From the NCBI GenBank assembly GCA_025331445.1, contig JAIWNE010000066.1, forward strand, positions 1 to 64,000: DNA of 64,000 nucleotides, given 5' to 3'. The notes under the pieces were generated by a model. It was not told the DNA's origin. It saw only the letters and a list, made by a program, of their open reading frames with translations, and ran no database searches. The first letter of the stretch is position 1; each line of letters starts with the position of its first letter. The position numbers and the translations under genes are program-made. The stretch is from Blakeslea trispora. Lineage: Eukaryota; Mucoromycota; Mucoromycetes; Mucorales; Choanephoraceae. Shown in pieces: positions 43,853 through 56,109 of this stretch.

Positions 43853-46800
43853 ATGCATAGCCCTGATTGTCAAATCTTTGAAATATCTGACGCAGAATCA
43901 GTGCATGATATGACACATCATTCAGAAACCAATCCAGCCGATACCGACTGCGTATTCGACTTGACAACAGACAATGCAAAGCAAACCGATTCACTGGATG
44001 ACGATGCCTATGCCTTCTTTGTAGAAGCAGGTCTAGACGATCCTGAAGAACTAGCCATGTTGGGCATCAACTTTGACGAAGTAAGAGCACAACGTCAGAT
44101 AGAGCAACGACTCCAGCATCAGAACAGCCGTGACTTTGAGCTAGCCACTCAACTTCAAGAACAGCTACAGGCAGAAGGAAGACAGCCTGTGCCAATCAAC
44201 CTGACTCAGTCGACCATTCCAAATGCCTTTCATTGGAGTACACCCATCAAGCGAGAGGCTGTAGAAGACCAAGAGGCTTCTAAACGCCTCAAACCAAACG
44301 AGAAGGGCAAACAGACGATTGAGATCAACGATGATGAAGTCTGTATTGATCTGACCAACGACGACGACATTTACCAGATCCAAACTATTTCTGATGATGA
44401 CGAACCCGACGATATAACTCCCCTGACAGACTATGAACAATTACGTCTTTTAATGGGTGCTCATCCATCTAACCCTTTTGCTCCTTCCTCTTCTTCTTCA
44501 TCTGTTCCTTTTCGCTTTTATGCTCCAGCTCAATTGACCAGCAAACGACCTATGGTCTATCAACCTACTACCTATCGATCACTTCAACCAAGGCCCTCTG
44601 AGCCTTATACACGACCCTTGTCCCAACAAGAGACTGAACAAGAACTGGCGAGTTTGTTGGAGAATGTGGTAGATGATGATCCACCACCACCTGAAGACAG
44701 AACAGGCACACCAGAGGGTCTTAATATCACTCTACTTGAACATCAAAAGGTTGGATTGCAATGGATGATCAAGATGGAAGGTTCAAACAACAAAGGTGGT
44801 CTATTGGCTGATGATATGGGTCTTGGCAAAGTAAGTTTTCATATGTTCTGTTGGGACATCACTTTTGACTTTTTTTTTTTTCAATTAGACTATTCAAGCT
44901 ATGGCTGTCATTGTTCAGAATCCTTGTACTGATATGACTGAATTTGACCCGAGGTATCTGACAACTCCACCACGCACAATTACAGATGATGCTATTCGTG
45001 TCAAGGCCACTCTGATTGTCTGCCCTGTTTCCCTTATGGACCAATGGCGAAGAGAGATTCAAGAAAAGACAACACCACCTCTAAGCGTCTTGGTCTATCA
45101 TGGTCCAACCAGAACAAAGAATCCATATGAATTCTCTCAATATGATGGTAAGTCTTGATTAACATGGATGCCATTGTGTCTATACTTATTCTCTCTTTTT
45201 TTTTTCTTTGTAGTTATTATTTCATCTTATTCAGTTACAGCCAATAATTTCCATGATACTCAAAAGGGTCCCATGTCTAAAGTACGATTTCATCGAGTCA
45301 TTCTGGATGAAGCACACACAATCAAGAACAAGCAAACCTTTGGTGCTCGTGGATGGTAATACAACAATGAACTTAATAGCAATACTTTTTTCTTAATCGT
45401 TTTATATACCATAGTTGCCAAATTGAAGCCAACTATCGATGGTGCCTTACAGCAACACCCATTCAAAACAAGATTGAAGAACTCTACTCATTGATCAAAT
45501 TCCTGCGTATTAGACCCTTCTGTGACTGGGATGAGTTTAGAGAATCCATTGTGAAGCCAATGAAGGCAGGCAATCATCGCAAGGCTATCCGTGTAGCTCA
45601 TCTGTTGATGAAGGCAATTGCCATGCGTCGATCCAAGAAGGCCAAGATTGATGGCAAGCCTATCCTGAACTTACCTGAACGTAATGTACACATGACTCAT
45701 ATCGACTTTTCTCCCGATGAACGTGTGCATTATGACTTTGTGGAGCAAAGAGCTCAAGCGCGTTTCAACAAGTACCTTCAGGCAGGTTCTGTCATGAAGA
45801 ACTATTCATCCATCTTGGTCCTCTTGTTGCGTTTGAGACAGGCCTGTCTTCATCCCAATCTGACGTTCACTGAAGGAGATGGTGAAGTCTCGGCTGCGAG
45901 TGATACAGCCAATCCCGAACAACAAGAGGAGTTGGCCAAACAGATGAAGCCCGATGTAGTTCGACGTCTGTTGAGCGATACGACTTCTATCTCCGAGATA
46001 GAATGTCCCATCTGTCTTGATATTGCTCAGGATGCACAAATTGCCAAGGATTGTGGCCACATTCTCTGTAAAGAATGTCTTGATAACTTTATCAACACAA
46101 ATGATGGTACTACCAAACGATGTCCTCATTGTCGTGGTGATATCAGTAAGAACAGTATGGTCCCTCTGGAAGCTTTCCTCAAAGTACATGCACCTGATTT
46201 GATCAAGGAAGCAGAAGCAGCCGAACAACAAGAGCGAGAAGAAGAAGCAATCAATAAGGAAAAAGAAGAAAAAGAGGCACTTGAACGAGTTCATGAGTTT
46301 ATTTCGAGTGCAAAGATTGACAAGATGATTGAAATCTTGAAGGAAACGAATGCTAGTACCAACAATCAAGACAAGACCATTGTCTTTTCTCAATTTACTA
46401 CTTTTGTAAAGTGATGCTTTATTGTTGTATATGTGATTAACTAACATTTTTTTTCTTTCTATAGCTTGATTTGATTGAAACACCTTTAAAGCATGAAGGC
46501 TTCAAATACCTTCGTTATGATGGTTCAATGGATATCAGAAGTCGTGCAGAAACAGTCTCTAAATTCTTTGAAGATCCTACATATACTGTTCTGTTGGTGT
46601 CTACCAAATGTGGTTCTCTAGGTCTCAACTTGACATGTGCTAACCGTGTTATCCTGATGGATATTTGGTGGAATCCTGCTTTGGAAAATCAAGCTATCGA
46701 TCGTGTTCATCGAATTGGTCAGACTAAGCCAGTAGATGTTCATCGTATTTTTATCAATCGAACAGTAGAAGATCGTATCTTGGAATTACAGAAAAAGAAA

Positions 46801-47024
46801 CAGGTAAAGAAAAAGCCCCCCTCCTATTCTTTTTTTTTTTGAATGAAATACTCACTTGTTTTTTTTTATAACAGAGCATTGCGGATGGTGTTTTGGGTGA
46901 AGGTTCTCACAAGAGTACAAGTCGTCTAGGTCTTCAAGAAATGATTTATCTTTTCCGTGGTGGTGATGTACCTGATCCTGATGCTCCTGCTCCTACTGCT
47001 GCTCTCAACTCATCTATCTTTTAG
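43853..47024 (+). CDS. Uls1/Rrp1-2-like SNF2 DNA translocase with RING finger
   Basis: SNF2-family ATPase of the Rad5/Rad16/Uls1 branch. Six exons: 43853-44830, 44889-45147, 45214-45355, 45415-46405, 46465-46803, 46875-47024; 952 aa with frame kept. The N-terminus has two SUMO-interaction-like patches ([20 protein letters not shown]). Helicase motifs: LADDMGLGK split from TIQAM by intron 1 (motif I), [11 protein letters not shown] (II), LTATPIQNK (III), [21 protein letters not shown] and [13 protein letters not shown] (VI). A C3HC4 RING (CPICLD...[10 protein letters not shown]...CPHCR) sits between the two lobes. RING plus SIMs and no HIRAN domain point to Uls1 (SUMO-targeted translocase/ligase) over Rad5. 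Confidence 0.85.
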
Positions 47025-47284
47025 ATTCTATACCCCTCTGTTCTTTTTTTTAAAAATTCGCTTTTCTTTATAGAGGCAGCTGTGTTGATATGTAAATATA
47101 TTTCTTTCTCTTTACTGACTTTATGTTTAATTATACGTTGCCATGACTACCATGCCATATAAAAATGATTTTTTTTAAATTATGCTTTTTATTTATTTGG
47201 AATTAAGAAAGACTCGACTTTCATTCCTTTTGAACATACATTCTCTTCCTCCTTTTTTTTTTTCTTTAATTAATATTGTGATAG

Positions 47285-49344
47285 ATGCAACTTTTTGTTT
47301 TATTGCTTTCATGGTTTACCATTGTAACAGCAGAATCCAATGCGCTTTTCACCAAAGATCCACCTTCAATCACTGTCGAATTAAGCGGTGATTCATTCAT
47401 TCCTTTTCATTGGACAAGTGCATCTGGATTCTCAAGTACTACATTTCATATTGATGTTGTGGGTGAAGCAAGATTGTTTCTAACAGATTACCTTTCAAGT
47501 GGAGACGTCTTTGAATTCTATGACAATGATCAATTTGTCGGTGCAACCTCGGAGACGGATGCCAGCCATCCAGTCTTCAAGGCTTCACCAGAAGAAGCTG
47601 CCATGGATGATGCCTTTAGTAAAGGCCTCTTTGTATTGGCAGAAGGATCCCATGAGATCACGATCAAGGCCTCTAGCCTTCACGATAAAGGAACAGGTGC
47701 CATTCGTCTCTTGGGGACAGATGTGCCTGTGGATTTTCATCGGTATCATCATCGTGAGGAGGCTAGAGTAGCTGAAGATTATACAGATTATCTTTATTAT
47801 TTTAATGGTGCTGTCTGGGGTCCTTTGACAAGAGCAGATGCAGCTACCATCAGTAACTATTGAATCCAGATGTCTCATAAACAAAAAAATAATCATCATT
47901 TTCGTTAGATCCTACCATCACCACCACACTCACAGTATTTACACTGCCTTCCTTATTTACGACAGATGTGACTTCTACCGCAACTATCACATTTGCAAGT
48001 GCCATCACCAGTACATTCAATACAGCTCAGAGAAGTACAGGCACAACCACATCCACGGTGCCTACCTCAGTCTCCGTCGCCTCTATTCTTGTAACGACAT
48101 ATACTACATCTACTCCCACAACAGACACACGTGTCACGACCATCACATCAAGTACACCTTCTGTCACAACCATCACAACGACACTGGCAGGTGTGCCCGC
48201 CACCATCACCTCGACCTTGACTCCAGCATACACAACAACATCTACTTTTACCACAGTAGAGCCAACAACTTATACCACCACAGATACCATCATCACGAGT
48301 GTTCTTTCGCCCACTACCTTAACGGGGACATCTACCTTTACGACCACCTTCACCACACCTACCACCACAACCTTGATTGTTACCAGTACCACAACAGGTA
48401 CCACCACCTTTAAATCTTATGGCATCACCGGCATCTCTCCTACAACCACACTCTTGACCACATCCACTACAGTGACCATGGTGCCTACAACCACGACACA
48501 AGTGGCCACCAGTGTATCTATCGTGCCTACCACGACCATCACAACCGCAACAGCTACCTCTGTCGTACTTGCATCTGCCTTGGCCACCCTAGACAATACC
48601 ATATCGGTGCCTACCACCATCACACTTGCTACCGTCAGTACCTCCACCTACACACTCTCTGTAACATCATTGACTACCTCGACTTTGACCTCAACTTTGC
48701 TTGTCACTGTAGGGGGTAACACCGTCACCAACACCTTGACTCTCCTAAGCACCAGTACAAATCAAATTGTTGTACCAGCTACCACTGTACAGACCCAGTT
48801 ATCCACAAGTACGACTGTGACAGCACTTGCCACGACCACCAGTACCACAACCACCACATCCACAGCTGCCGGCATCACCATTTTTATTCCAGTAACACAG
48901 CCACAGGTATTTACTTCTGTCAGTACAGCCACCACTGTCTTCACAAGTCCTACTACAGTGAATGTGGTGACCACCACCACCAGCCCAACCACCGTACTGA
49001 CAACGGCAACAGTGACAACTCCCACAACTGCTATCATTGTCAATACCATACCCATCACTACTACTTTCACCTCAACACTCACGAGTACAACGACCAATGT
49101 GGCTACCAACACAGTGACATCGACTGTGGTCACCACCTCTACCTCCACCTCTACCAGTACTTCCACATCTACTATTGTGGCTATCTTTACCCTCACTTCT
49201 AATGTGGTTTCCACAAGTACCATTACCAACACAATCACACCTACAGTGACCAACACTGCTACAAATACAGTACTGGTTACAGTGACATCCAGAACTACAT
49301 CGCGTGTACAATGTGTTATTGGTTTACTTGGTCTTTGTATTTAG
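47285..49344 (+). CDS. Secreted Thr-rich cell-wall/adhesin-like protein
   Basis: Exons 47285-47852 and 47909-49344, 667 aa. Signal peptide MQLFVLLLSWFTIVTAES. A folded N-terminal domain (about residues 20-170, with FLTDYLSSGDVFEFYDN and HEITIKASSLHDKGTGAIRL) is followed by about 480 residues dominated by Thr, Ser and Val in TTTT/TSTST patterns, typical of O-mannosylated stalks. It ends CVIGLLGLCI with no clear GPI-attachment hydrophobic tail. Splicing at ATCA|GTAACT...GTTAG|AT rejoins the frame to give NPTITTTLT, and without it the first exon stops at once. Convergent with the START gene; stops are only 11 bp apart. Role likely at the wall surface; function unproven. Confidence 0.72.
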
Positions 49345-49355
49345 AAAAAAGTGTT

Positions 49356-50093
49356 TTATGACAAATAAATGACATTCTCATCTTTATGAGTGGTTGCATT
49401 GGTTTGTTCTTTCTCATATTGCTTGCATGCCTTTTTTAAACTATCAATAAATGTAGGCACACCTGTCTTTGCTGCCCAATTAATGATTGTCTTTGGAATG
49501 TTTCCCTATAAAAAAGAACAGGACATTAGCAAAATTAAAAAAGGATGCCATCCTTTTCACAATACCTTGGGATCATCAAAATAATCCATAAAGATATGAC
49601 AGCCCTTTGCATCTTCGGTAGGTGTGATGCAAATGTTCTGCATATAATTATCAATCCGTACAACCCCTTTTTGTTCAGGATAGGCAGAGAGAGGTAGAGA
49701 CTGACCCAAGATCACTTGATATGTCTTCTCATCATCCTTGACTGTCCTTTGTTCGATGACATAGGCATAATCACGATGCGCCAATGGCCAAGGATACTTC
49801 ATTTCAAAATGAATGCCATCAAAGCTGTTGTGAAAATATTGATAAGCATACATGTTCTTGTCCCATCGTTTTCTGAAATCAAGATCAAGATAGACATGAG
49901 CTAGTGTGTCTGCCTTGATGTCATCCCAAGTGCCAATGGATCGGTATCGGTAAAGACCAGGATTCTTATCGATGGCAGGTTGACGATAGATGGTGAATTC
50001 AGCTGTCTTGACATAAAACTCCCATTGATCTAACGAGATATCTTTGCATTGTTTGACGAATGCTTGGAAATCCGAGTCCTTAAAAACAGACAT
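49356..50093 (-). CDS. START-domain lipid-transfer protein (PCTP-like)
   Basis: Exons 50093-49566 and 49505-49356, 225 aa. The whole protein is a single START domain: an N-terminal helix, WEFYVKTAEFTIYRQP, GLYRYRSIGTWDDI, VYLDLDFRKRWDKNM, PWPLAHRDYAYVIEQR, GCHIFMDYFDDPKGNIP and a C-terminal helix (FIDSLKKACKQY). No PH domain, membrane segment or mitochondrial presequence is obvious. The order resembles human PCTP/STARD2-STARD7-STARD10, which carry phospholipids; substrate is not evident from sequence. Confidence 0.85.
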
Positions 50094-50987
50094 TTATAGT
50101 GATAGAGATAAGAAGAAGAAGAAAAAAAGGATGTCTGCATTATTCTTTTTCAAATGATCTCGTTTTGTTCTCCGAAAAATAAGGTACAACAAGTCGGATG
50201 CATTGTTTGTTCATTGAACTGCAAAGAAAAGAAAAGCAAGCCTTTATTGCTTGTTTGATAAAGAACTTTTTGTTAAGCAAAAAGTGTTCCAATCATTGAG
50301 CTCATTAACGATAATGATTGTGTCAATGTGCTATCTGTCACATCGCTTTAAACAACAAGTCAGTAAAGAAATTGACGTCACTTGAACAGCTAACTTGGAT
50401 CAAAAGTACTTGAGAATGCAATATGTTTATATCAAGCAAGAAAAAAAAAAAGAAGATGAGAAGATGAGTTTTTCAACAATCAAATAGATTAACCACATTA
50501 GTTTTTCCAAGATTCTAATTGGGTAAGATATCAATTATATTATGGAACACAGAAAAACAAACTCTTCTAGTATTTGCATAGAAATTGATGAGCTAAAGCA
50601 TAATCAAACTTAGCAGAATAACAAGAAGAGTTGTCTTACTGAGTGTCTCGGACAAAGCTGATAAGACCGACAGTTGCATTGCCAACATAATACTGCTTGG
50701 TGCCTGAAAGTCATTTTTTTTTTCATTTATTGAACTTTTGATGTAGCTAAGAAATGAATGACTTTTAAATTTGCACTTTCAGATAGTGATACTTTACTTT
50801 TTATTATTCACAAGACAAATCGAAAGAAAAGTATTGTCATCCTTCAAAGCACTAAATTTTTTAGACTAAAAGATTGGCATATTGTTCTTGTATTCCCTTT
50901 CTAAAGACAATAACTCACGTGATGGTTAACCATCCTTTAACTTTGCTAAATCAGTAAGAAGATAAAAGCACTATATCAGAGCAGGTG

Positions 50988-51086
50988 CAATAGTCGCTCG
51001 ATTCAAAAGTGTTTGATATAAGAGTATGTTTAATGCAAGAGTGCATTTCATAACAATATGAGCACTCTTAAATAAAGCGACTATTG
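50988..51086. repeat. Nested inverted repeats, possible hairpin
   Basis: Outer arms CAATAGTCGCT (50988-50998) and AGCGACTATTG (51076-51086). Inner arms AAGAGTGCAT (51037-51046) and ATGAGCACTCTT (51058-51069). Together they could fold into a long bulged stem. Confidence 0.7.
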
Positions 51087-53351
51087 TATCGATATAGCTG
51101 TTTAGTGAATAGTACTCATTAATGACAGTTTTCTTGTTGACGGACTATGCTCTTTTTAGCCAAACATGTTGCTCTTATAGATTCTACATGATCTCTGAAA
51201 GAGCCTTAGCTTAAGGTTGACACTCACTGTAAAGCAGTTTTCTTTAGTTCAGTTGATTCTGGTGTTTCTGTTTCTTCATTCCTCAGAACCGACTTGGCGC
51301 AAAACCAAGGATATTGAAGCGAGAAGGTTTGTCTGCTAAATCAATGGCAAAGAGTATAATACGCATATTGAGCAAGGCTTGTCAGTAAAGTCTAATAGAA
51401 ACTGGTTGTCAAGTTGATAATGTACACACACACATATTTGCGACTAGGCCAAACCTTGAAGTAATCTAGATCTATCTCAAAAGCAAAATGCGTATGAACA
51501 CAAAAAAAGAAGAAGGATAGGAAATTACAGTAGAGATTTTGCTTTATAGTCACCAGTACACTACCAAACGGACAGAAAGTCATTCAAGTGAGCTTTATGT
51601 ATTTAACATCCAGCATCTATTGCTTTCTGTTTGTTTCCTTTATGATCTTTAATCATTCCATTTGTTCAATGCAACTAATTGTGTGTGTGTGCATACATCA
51701 CTATTATCTTTCAAGCCAATGCTTTACAACTAACTTGTCTTTTTGGCATGACTTAAAACTTGACATTTGAATGATTTCTAAAGTGTAAAGCTCAGGCCAA
51801 TGTGAGAAAAAGTGATGCGTATTCGATTGTGCAATCGGCTTCTTTGCAATTTTCTTTTTCCAGAAATGGTCCATTCATTCCAAAAAGAGGTGCATGGATT
51901 CTTCTTCTTTTCCAAAAAGAGAAATGAAGAGTGTATTTTAATCGAAAGAAAATCAATGATTCATCGTGTTGTCAGAAAATTTGTTATCGTTACAAAATTA
52001 TAGTATGTAATTTTGTTTGCCCTCGTTTTTTATACCCTGCCCATATTAGAATGAAGCATAGTTCAATCTGGTTATCTTTATGGGTGAGAAATAGACAGAA
52101 TGACATAAGAGATGTTTTATCACTATACTCATACTATGCATCATTTTTCTCATCTTGTATGGTTATAAACAAGTTGGAAGAAATAGCTGTAATGATTTCG
52201 TCAATGCTAAGGGGCATCAAAGAACTAGAATATTCGCTTTTTGTTTTTGTGACCAACTCGTTCCATGCCTATGGGTATCTTGTGTTCAACTATTCAACCT
52301 CACTTACTATGTGTAACCCAAATAAGCTTAAGTGTTGTTTACTGTGAATGGAAAAAGTAATGATATCATCTACTTGTCAATGGCGTTCTGCTTTTTTTTT
52401 TCATAACAACAAAGATAGTGCTTTGATAACAACCTTATTAACTTGAGGTTTAAGGCAAGTATACCTTGCTTTTTGTTACAACACATTGAATGAATGAATA
52501 AAAAAAAACGGGTATTCTTTATTTTCAGCCTTCTAAAAAGAGAGAAAAACGTACGACTTTTCATATCAACTTGAATACAAGTAATGCAGGTTCTCTGAGC
52601 TAAAAGAAAGAAAGAGAAAATCATACGAATCAATCATGCTATCATAAAGATAAAACCATGATGTACATATTACAGCTCAATCACAAATTCTACCCCTTAC
52701 CTTTTTAGTCTTTTTTCAACAACATATTTTGTCTATGGTCGCTATTGTTCAAAAGAGTAGAAAACGAAAAGTAAAGAAAGGAAGGGTAAATGATAGTCAT
52801 AAAAGAGAAAGGGATAAACGTTTGTTCGATAATGAAGTGGCATGATCCAGCTGAAACGTATTCTCGGGTATTGTTTCGCCTGATTGTAATTCCGATGGTA
52901 TTACCATTTAGTGATCATTATGTAAATGTCAAAGTTTACAGATTCTGTAAAATGAATTTCATTAAACTCGTGAAAGCAGAGAAAAGTAAAGCAAGAGGAG
53001 AGCTAAAAGGTCTTTCAGTTCTTCTATGGCGTATTCAGTCATCCTGGCTATTTTCTTTTCATCTAAATCTCTTTACTAGGATTAATTGACAGGGTAAAGG
53101 GTCATTTGAGGCATGTCTTGAAAACAAGTCCATTCCTTCAAAGGAAACCGGTTGTAGGCGGCATAGATTTACACCGGAAGCAGAAAATGTAACATTACTG
53201 CGGATTACTTTCATCCTGCAAATTGTAACAATAATTCGATTAATAATGATGACAATGAACGATGAGAGTAACTTGACTGTCATCATTGTTTTGACGATGT
53301 CATTGATTGATAATTTTTTTTTCTAAACTTCTTCCAGGCCTGATATTTCTC

Positions 53352-53360
53352 ATATATAAA
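53352..53360 (+). promoter_or_regulatory. TATA box of the membrane protein gene
   Basis: ATATATAAA about 105 bp before the ATG at 53464, with CT-rich sequence between, consistent with a strong Pol II promoter. Confidence 0.65.
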
Positions 53361-53463
53361 AGGCAGATTGTTTTATCTCCAATCCGTATTCTCTATTCTC
53401 TTCTCTCAATCAATTCGATTTTCATTCTAATCAACTCTCGCTCTTAAATTCAACAAAACGAAA

Positions 53464-54048
53464 ATGGATAACCAAGCTAGTATCAGTAACTTTGTTCAAG
53501 ACGGCTATGTTAGAGGTTCCTGGATTGCCTTCTTTACCTTGTGGGTTCTTTGGGGTATCTCCTACTTCCTTCGTCACGCTTTTGGACGTACAGGATACTA
53601 CAACAATCCTACACCTAATGCTGCTGCTCAAGATCCTGAAGCAGCTGCAGCAGGCACTGGGACAGCAACCAACAAAAGCAAGTTTGGTGGAGTTATGCAT
53701 AGTTCCATGGCTGACCGTTTGGCCCGTTCTCATGAAGTCTTGTTTGAAAACACTCTCTTGCTCTTGTCTGTCTTGGTCTTGAACACTTTGGGTGTTGGTT
53801 CTACTCGTGCTGTTATGATTTTGGCTTGGATGTAAGTTGAATAGTGATTGTAAAAATAGAAATATGATATTGACTCTCCCATTTTCTATAGTTTCTTTGC
53901 TTTCACTGCTGTAGACGCTTTCACTGAAGTTGGTGTTAACCATCACTTCATTCGTCTTTTCTTCAACATCATGTTCTTTGGTGTCACTCTTGCTATTGGT
54001 GGTCTTGCCTTCCATTACGGATGGCACCACACTACTTCCGTCTTTTAA
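53464..54048 (+). CDS. Four-helix membrane protein, MAPEG-like
   Basis: Exons 53464-53831 and 53892-54048, 174 aa. Four hydrophobic segments: WIAFFTLWVLWGISYFL, LLLLSVLVLNTLG, MILAWIFFAFTAVD and LFFNIMFFGVTLAIGGLA, with a Gly/Ala/Thr-rich loop between helices 1 and 2. The RLARSHEVLFENTLLL patch resembles the glutathione/eicosanoid-type MAPEG membrane-protein signature (R..R.H...FEN). Enzyme function is inferred only weakly. The codons are strongly biased and the promoter has a TATA box, suggesting high expression. Confidence 0.6.
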
Positions 54049-55825
54049 GATGGGATAAATTCTACAACTTATTAATGACTTAATCCTTTTCCTTTATTTC
54101 TAATATACTATATGTAATATCCCTTTTTTTCTCTCTTTACTTATAATTAATAAACTATCAGTAATTTTAAAACAAACATTTCGAGATTCATGAAAGTTCA
54201 TGCAGAAATTCAAACTGCTTGATAGCTGACATTAAAGAAATTTCTATTAAAAGTCAAATTATACTCCCTAAAAGGAAACTAGACATAGTGAGACCAGCAT
54301 ACATATTGTTATATATTCCCATAAGGGTAAGCCAATAGTTCAATGAGTCGATTGCCAAAAGATGACGAAATGCACGAGAAAATTCTGTTCAAACGTATCT
54401 TGAAACCTGTTATTCACAGGTTTATTTAGATATAAAACAGTCTCGAGACGACTCGCTGAAATAAAGAAACCTATTAATAAGAAAAAGTCTCAAAAAGCTA
54501 GCAAATAGGCAGGAATTGATTAAAGTAAGTCTTCAAGTAACCATTTGCTTCAGAATATATTCTGAACCACGTATTATAGATTAGTTTCAGATGGCTGAAT
54601 ATTTATTTTTTGTAATTTTAGCAGCTATTTGAAAATTCAGTTGATCATATGGCTCTGTTAATCTAGTCATTGTTATGAAGGATGTGCATTTATTCTTGCT
54701 TATTATCCAGACATTCTATTCTGGATATTATTAGAAAAGTAGAGGACCAGGACGAATTAATGATGTAGATGAACCAAAAAAAAACTCTCCTTTAGTTGCA
54801 AAGCTAGGTATAGAAAGCTTTAACTGAACCTGATTTTTACCGCTTTCAACTGCTCTCCAAATCTAAATATGCAATGGTCACAATAACATCATTAAAGAGC
54901 TCTTGTCTCTTTCCTACCAAAAAAAGAGAGAAAATACAAGTGAAACATTTAGTATATATCTAGTGCATAAGAAAGCAATGATTATGCAAGAATCAATAGG
55001 AACAGTATTACTGTCATTTTATACTCACTGCATATAGACACCCCCATTCTTTCGGTAATTCATCATTTCATCCGGATAGTAGCAACCCTCTCAGTTTCTT
55101 TTTTGTGAAATCCCATTCATTTTCATTAGTTTTTTTCAACTCCAAACGTAGATTTTTGCACTCTTAGTTCTAAAAGCTAGTGAAATCCAGACTTTGTCTA
55201 CTACCATTCTGACAGCATTGTCAATGATAAAATACTTTTATAGTACACATGCTATAATAGCAGTCTGGGTGGTTTAAACAATGATACTGGTTGCGCCCAA
55301 CTTGTAATGAAACTATGTAAACCTCCTTGCTAGCCTTTTTTTTTCTGTTAACATACACATACATAGACAAAATGGTTCCAACCCATTTTCAATTTGCATA
55401 TCAGTCATACTTCAAGAGCAGAAAAGAATATAGGCACTCTTGAAAAAACAGTTTCAATTCCTTTTAAAGCCCAAGAGCGATTTGGTTTCAATCACTATTA
55501 CGTTAGAATAATGCTATAAATCATATACCATTTGTTAATGAAAGAGAAAGAGGGTGAACAAAAGGCTTTTTGTACATAATGCACTACATTATTGCGTACT
55601 TGACTCAGTTTGCTTATTTTCAATAATCCACTGATTTTGAAAGAGTAAATATATCTACATTTTTTTGAACAAATGATAGATGGCTTTTATTGAAAGTGCA
55701 TTCAAAAAGGGATAGCATTTTCTTTTTGTTATTTTAAATGTTTGACTTTTTCTTTAAGAAGATATTACAGACTGTTGAATCACACACATTGACATGGGGA
55801 CACAAGAACTTATCACAGCAAGCGC
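54049..55825. other. Gene-poor region
   Basis: 1.8 kb of A+T-rich sequence; no coding signal or obvious repeat recognised. Confidence 0.4.
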
Positions 55826-56053
55826 TTAGCGACATAGGTTTTGAGACGCGTCGTACGAGCAAGAACTGCAGCATGGCTTGGTAACTGTAGGTGCATCCAT
55901 ACATAGAGTACATTCGGTACAAACATTGTTGACACAATCAAGACTTCCAGGACAATCCAAGATACCTACACAGCTTATACCACTTACACCAGTTGTAAGG
56001 TAACAGGCAGTCAAGAAAACAAATGCAATTTTAGCGATTCCAGCAAAGATCAT
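55826..56053 (-). CDS. Small secreted Cys-rich protein, 75 aa
   Basis: Signal peptide MIFAGIAKIAFVFLTACYL with cleavage plausible near VSG/IS. The mature part has 10 Cys in about 48 residues (spacing CVGILDC, CVNNVC, CTLC, CCSSC). A Cys-rich sequence resumes in another frame just downstream (55840-55740, ACCDKFLC...CDSTVC), so the true product could be longer if an indel separates the frames. A TATA box lies 49 bp upstream. No family recognised; small secreted Cys-rich proteins are common in fungi with varied roles. Confidence 0.55.
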   Translation of the reverse strand: MIFAGIAKIAFVFLTACYLTTGVSGISCVGILDCPGSLDCVNNVCTECTLCMDAPTVTKPCCSSCSYDASQNLCR

Positions 56054-56101
56054 TTTTAAGATGAGAGAGATTTAATGTGCATTGTGTAAATTGAAGCTTG
56101 G

Positions 56102-56109
56102 TATTTATA
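56102..56109 (-). promoter_or_regulatory. TATA box of the Cys-rich secreted protein gene
   Basis: TATAAATA on the minus strand, about 50 bp upstream of the ATG at 56053. Confidence 0.6.

Larger units (their letters stand above)
50094..53463. other. Long gene-poor region
   Basis: 3.4 kb with no convincing coding sequence. The only distinct structure seen is the nested inverted repeat at 50988-51086. A TATA box at 53352 belongs to the next gene. Confidence 0.4.

Noticed and set aside
48027..49311. Several minus-strand Val- or Cys/Gly-rich open frames
   Set aside because: They are antisense shadows of the Thr-rich repeat region; repeated ACC/ACA codons give long open antisense frames.
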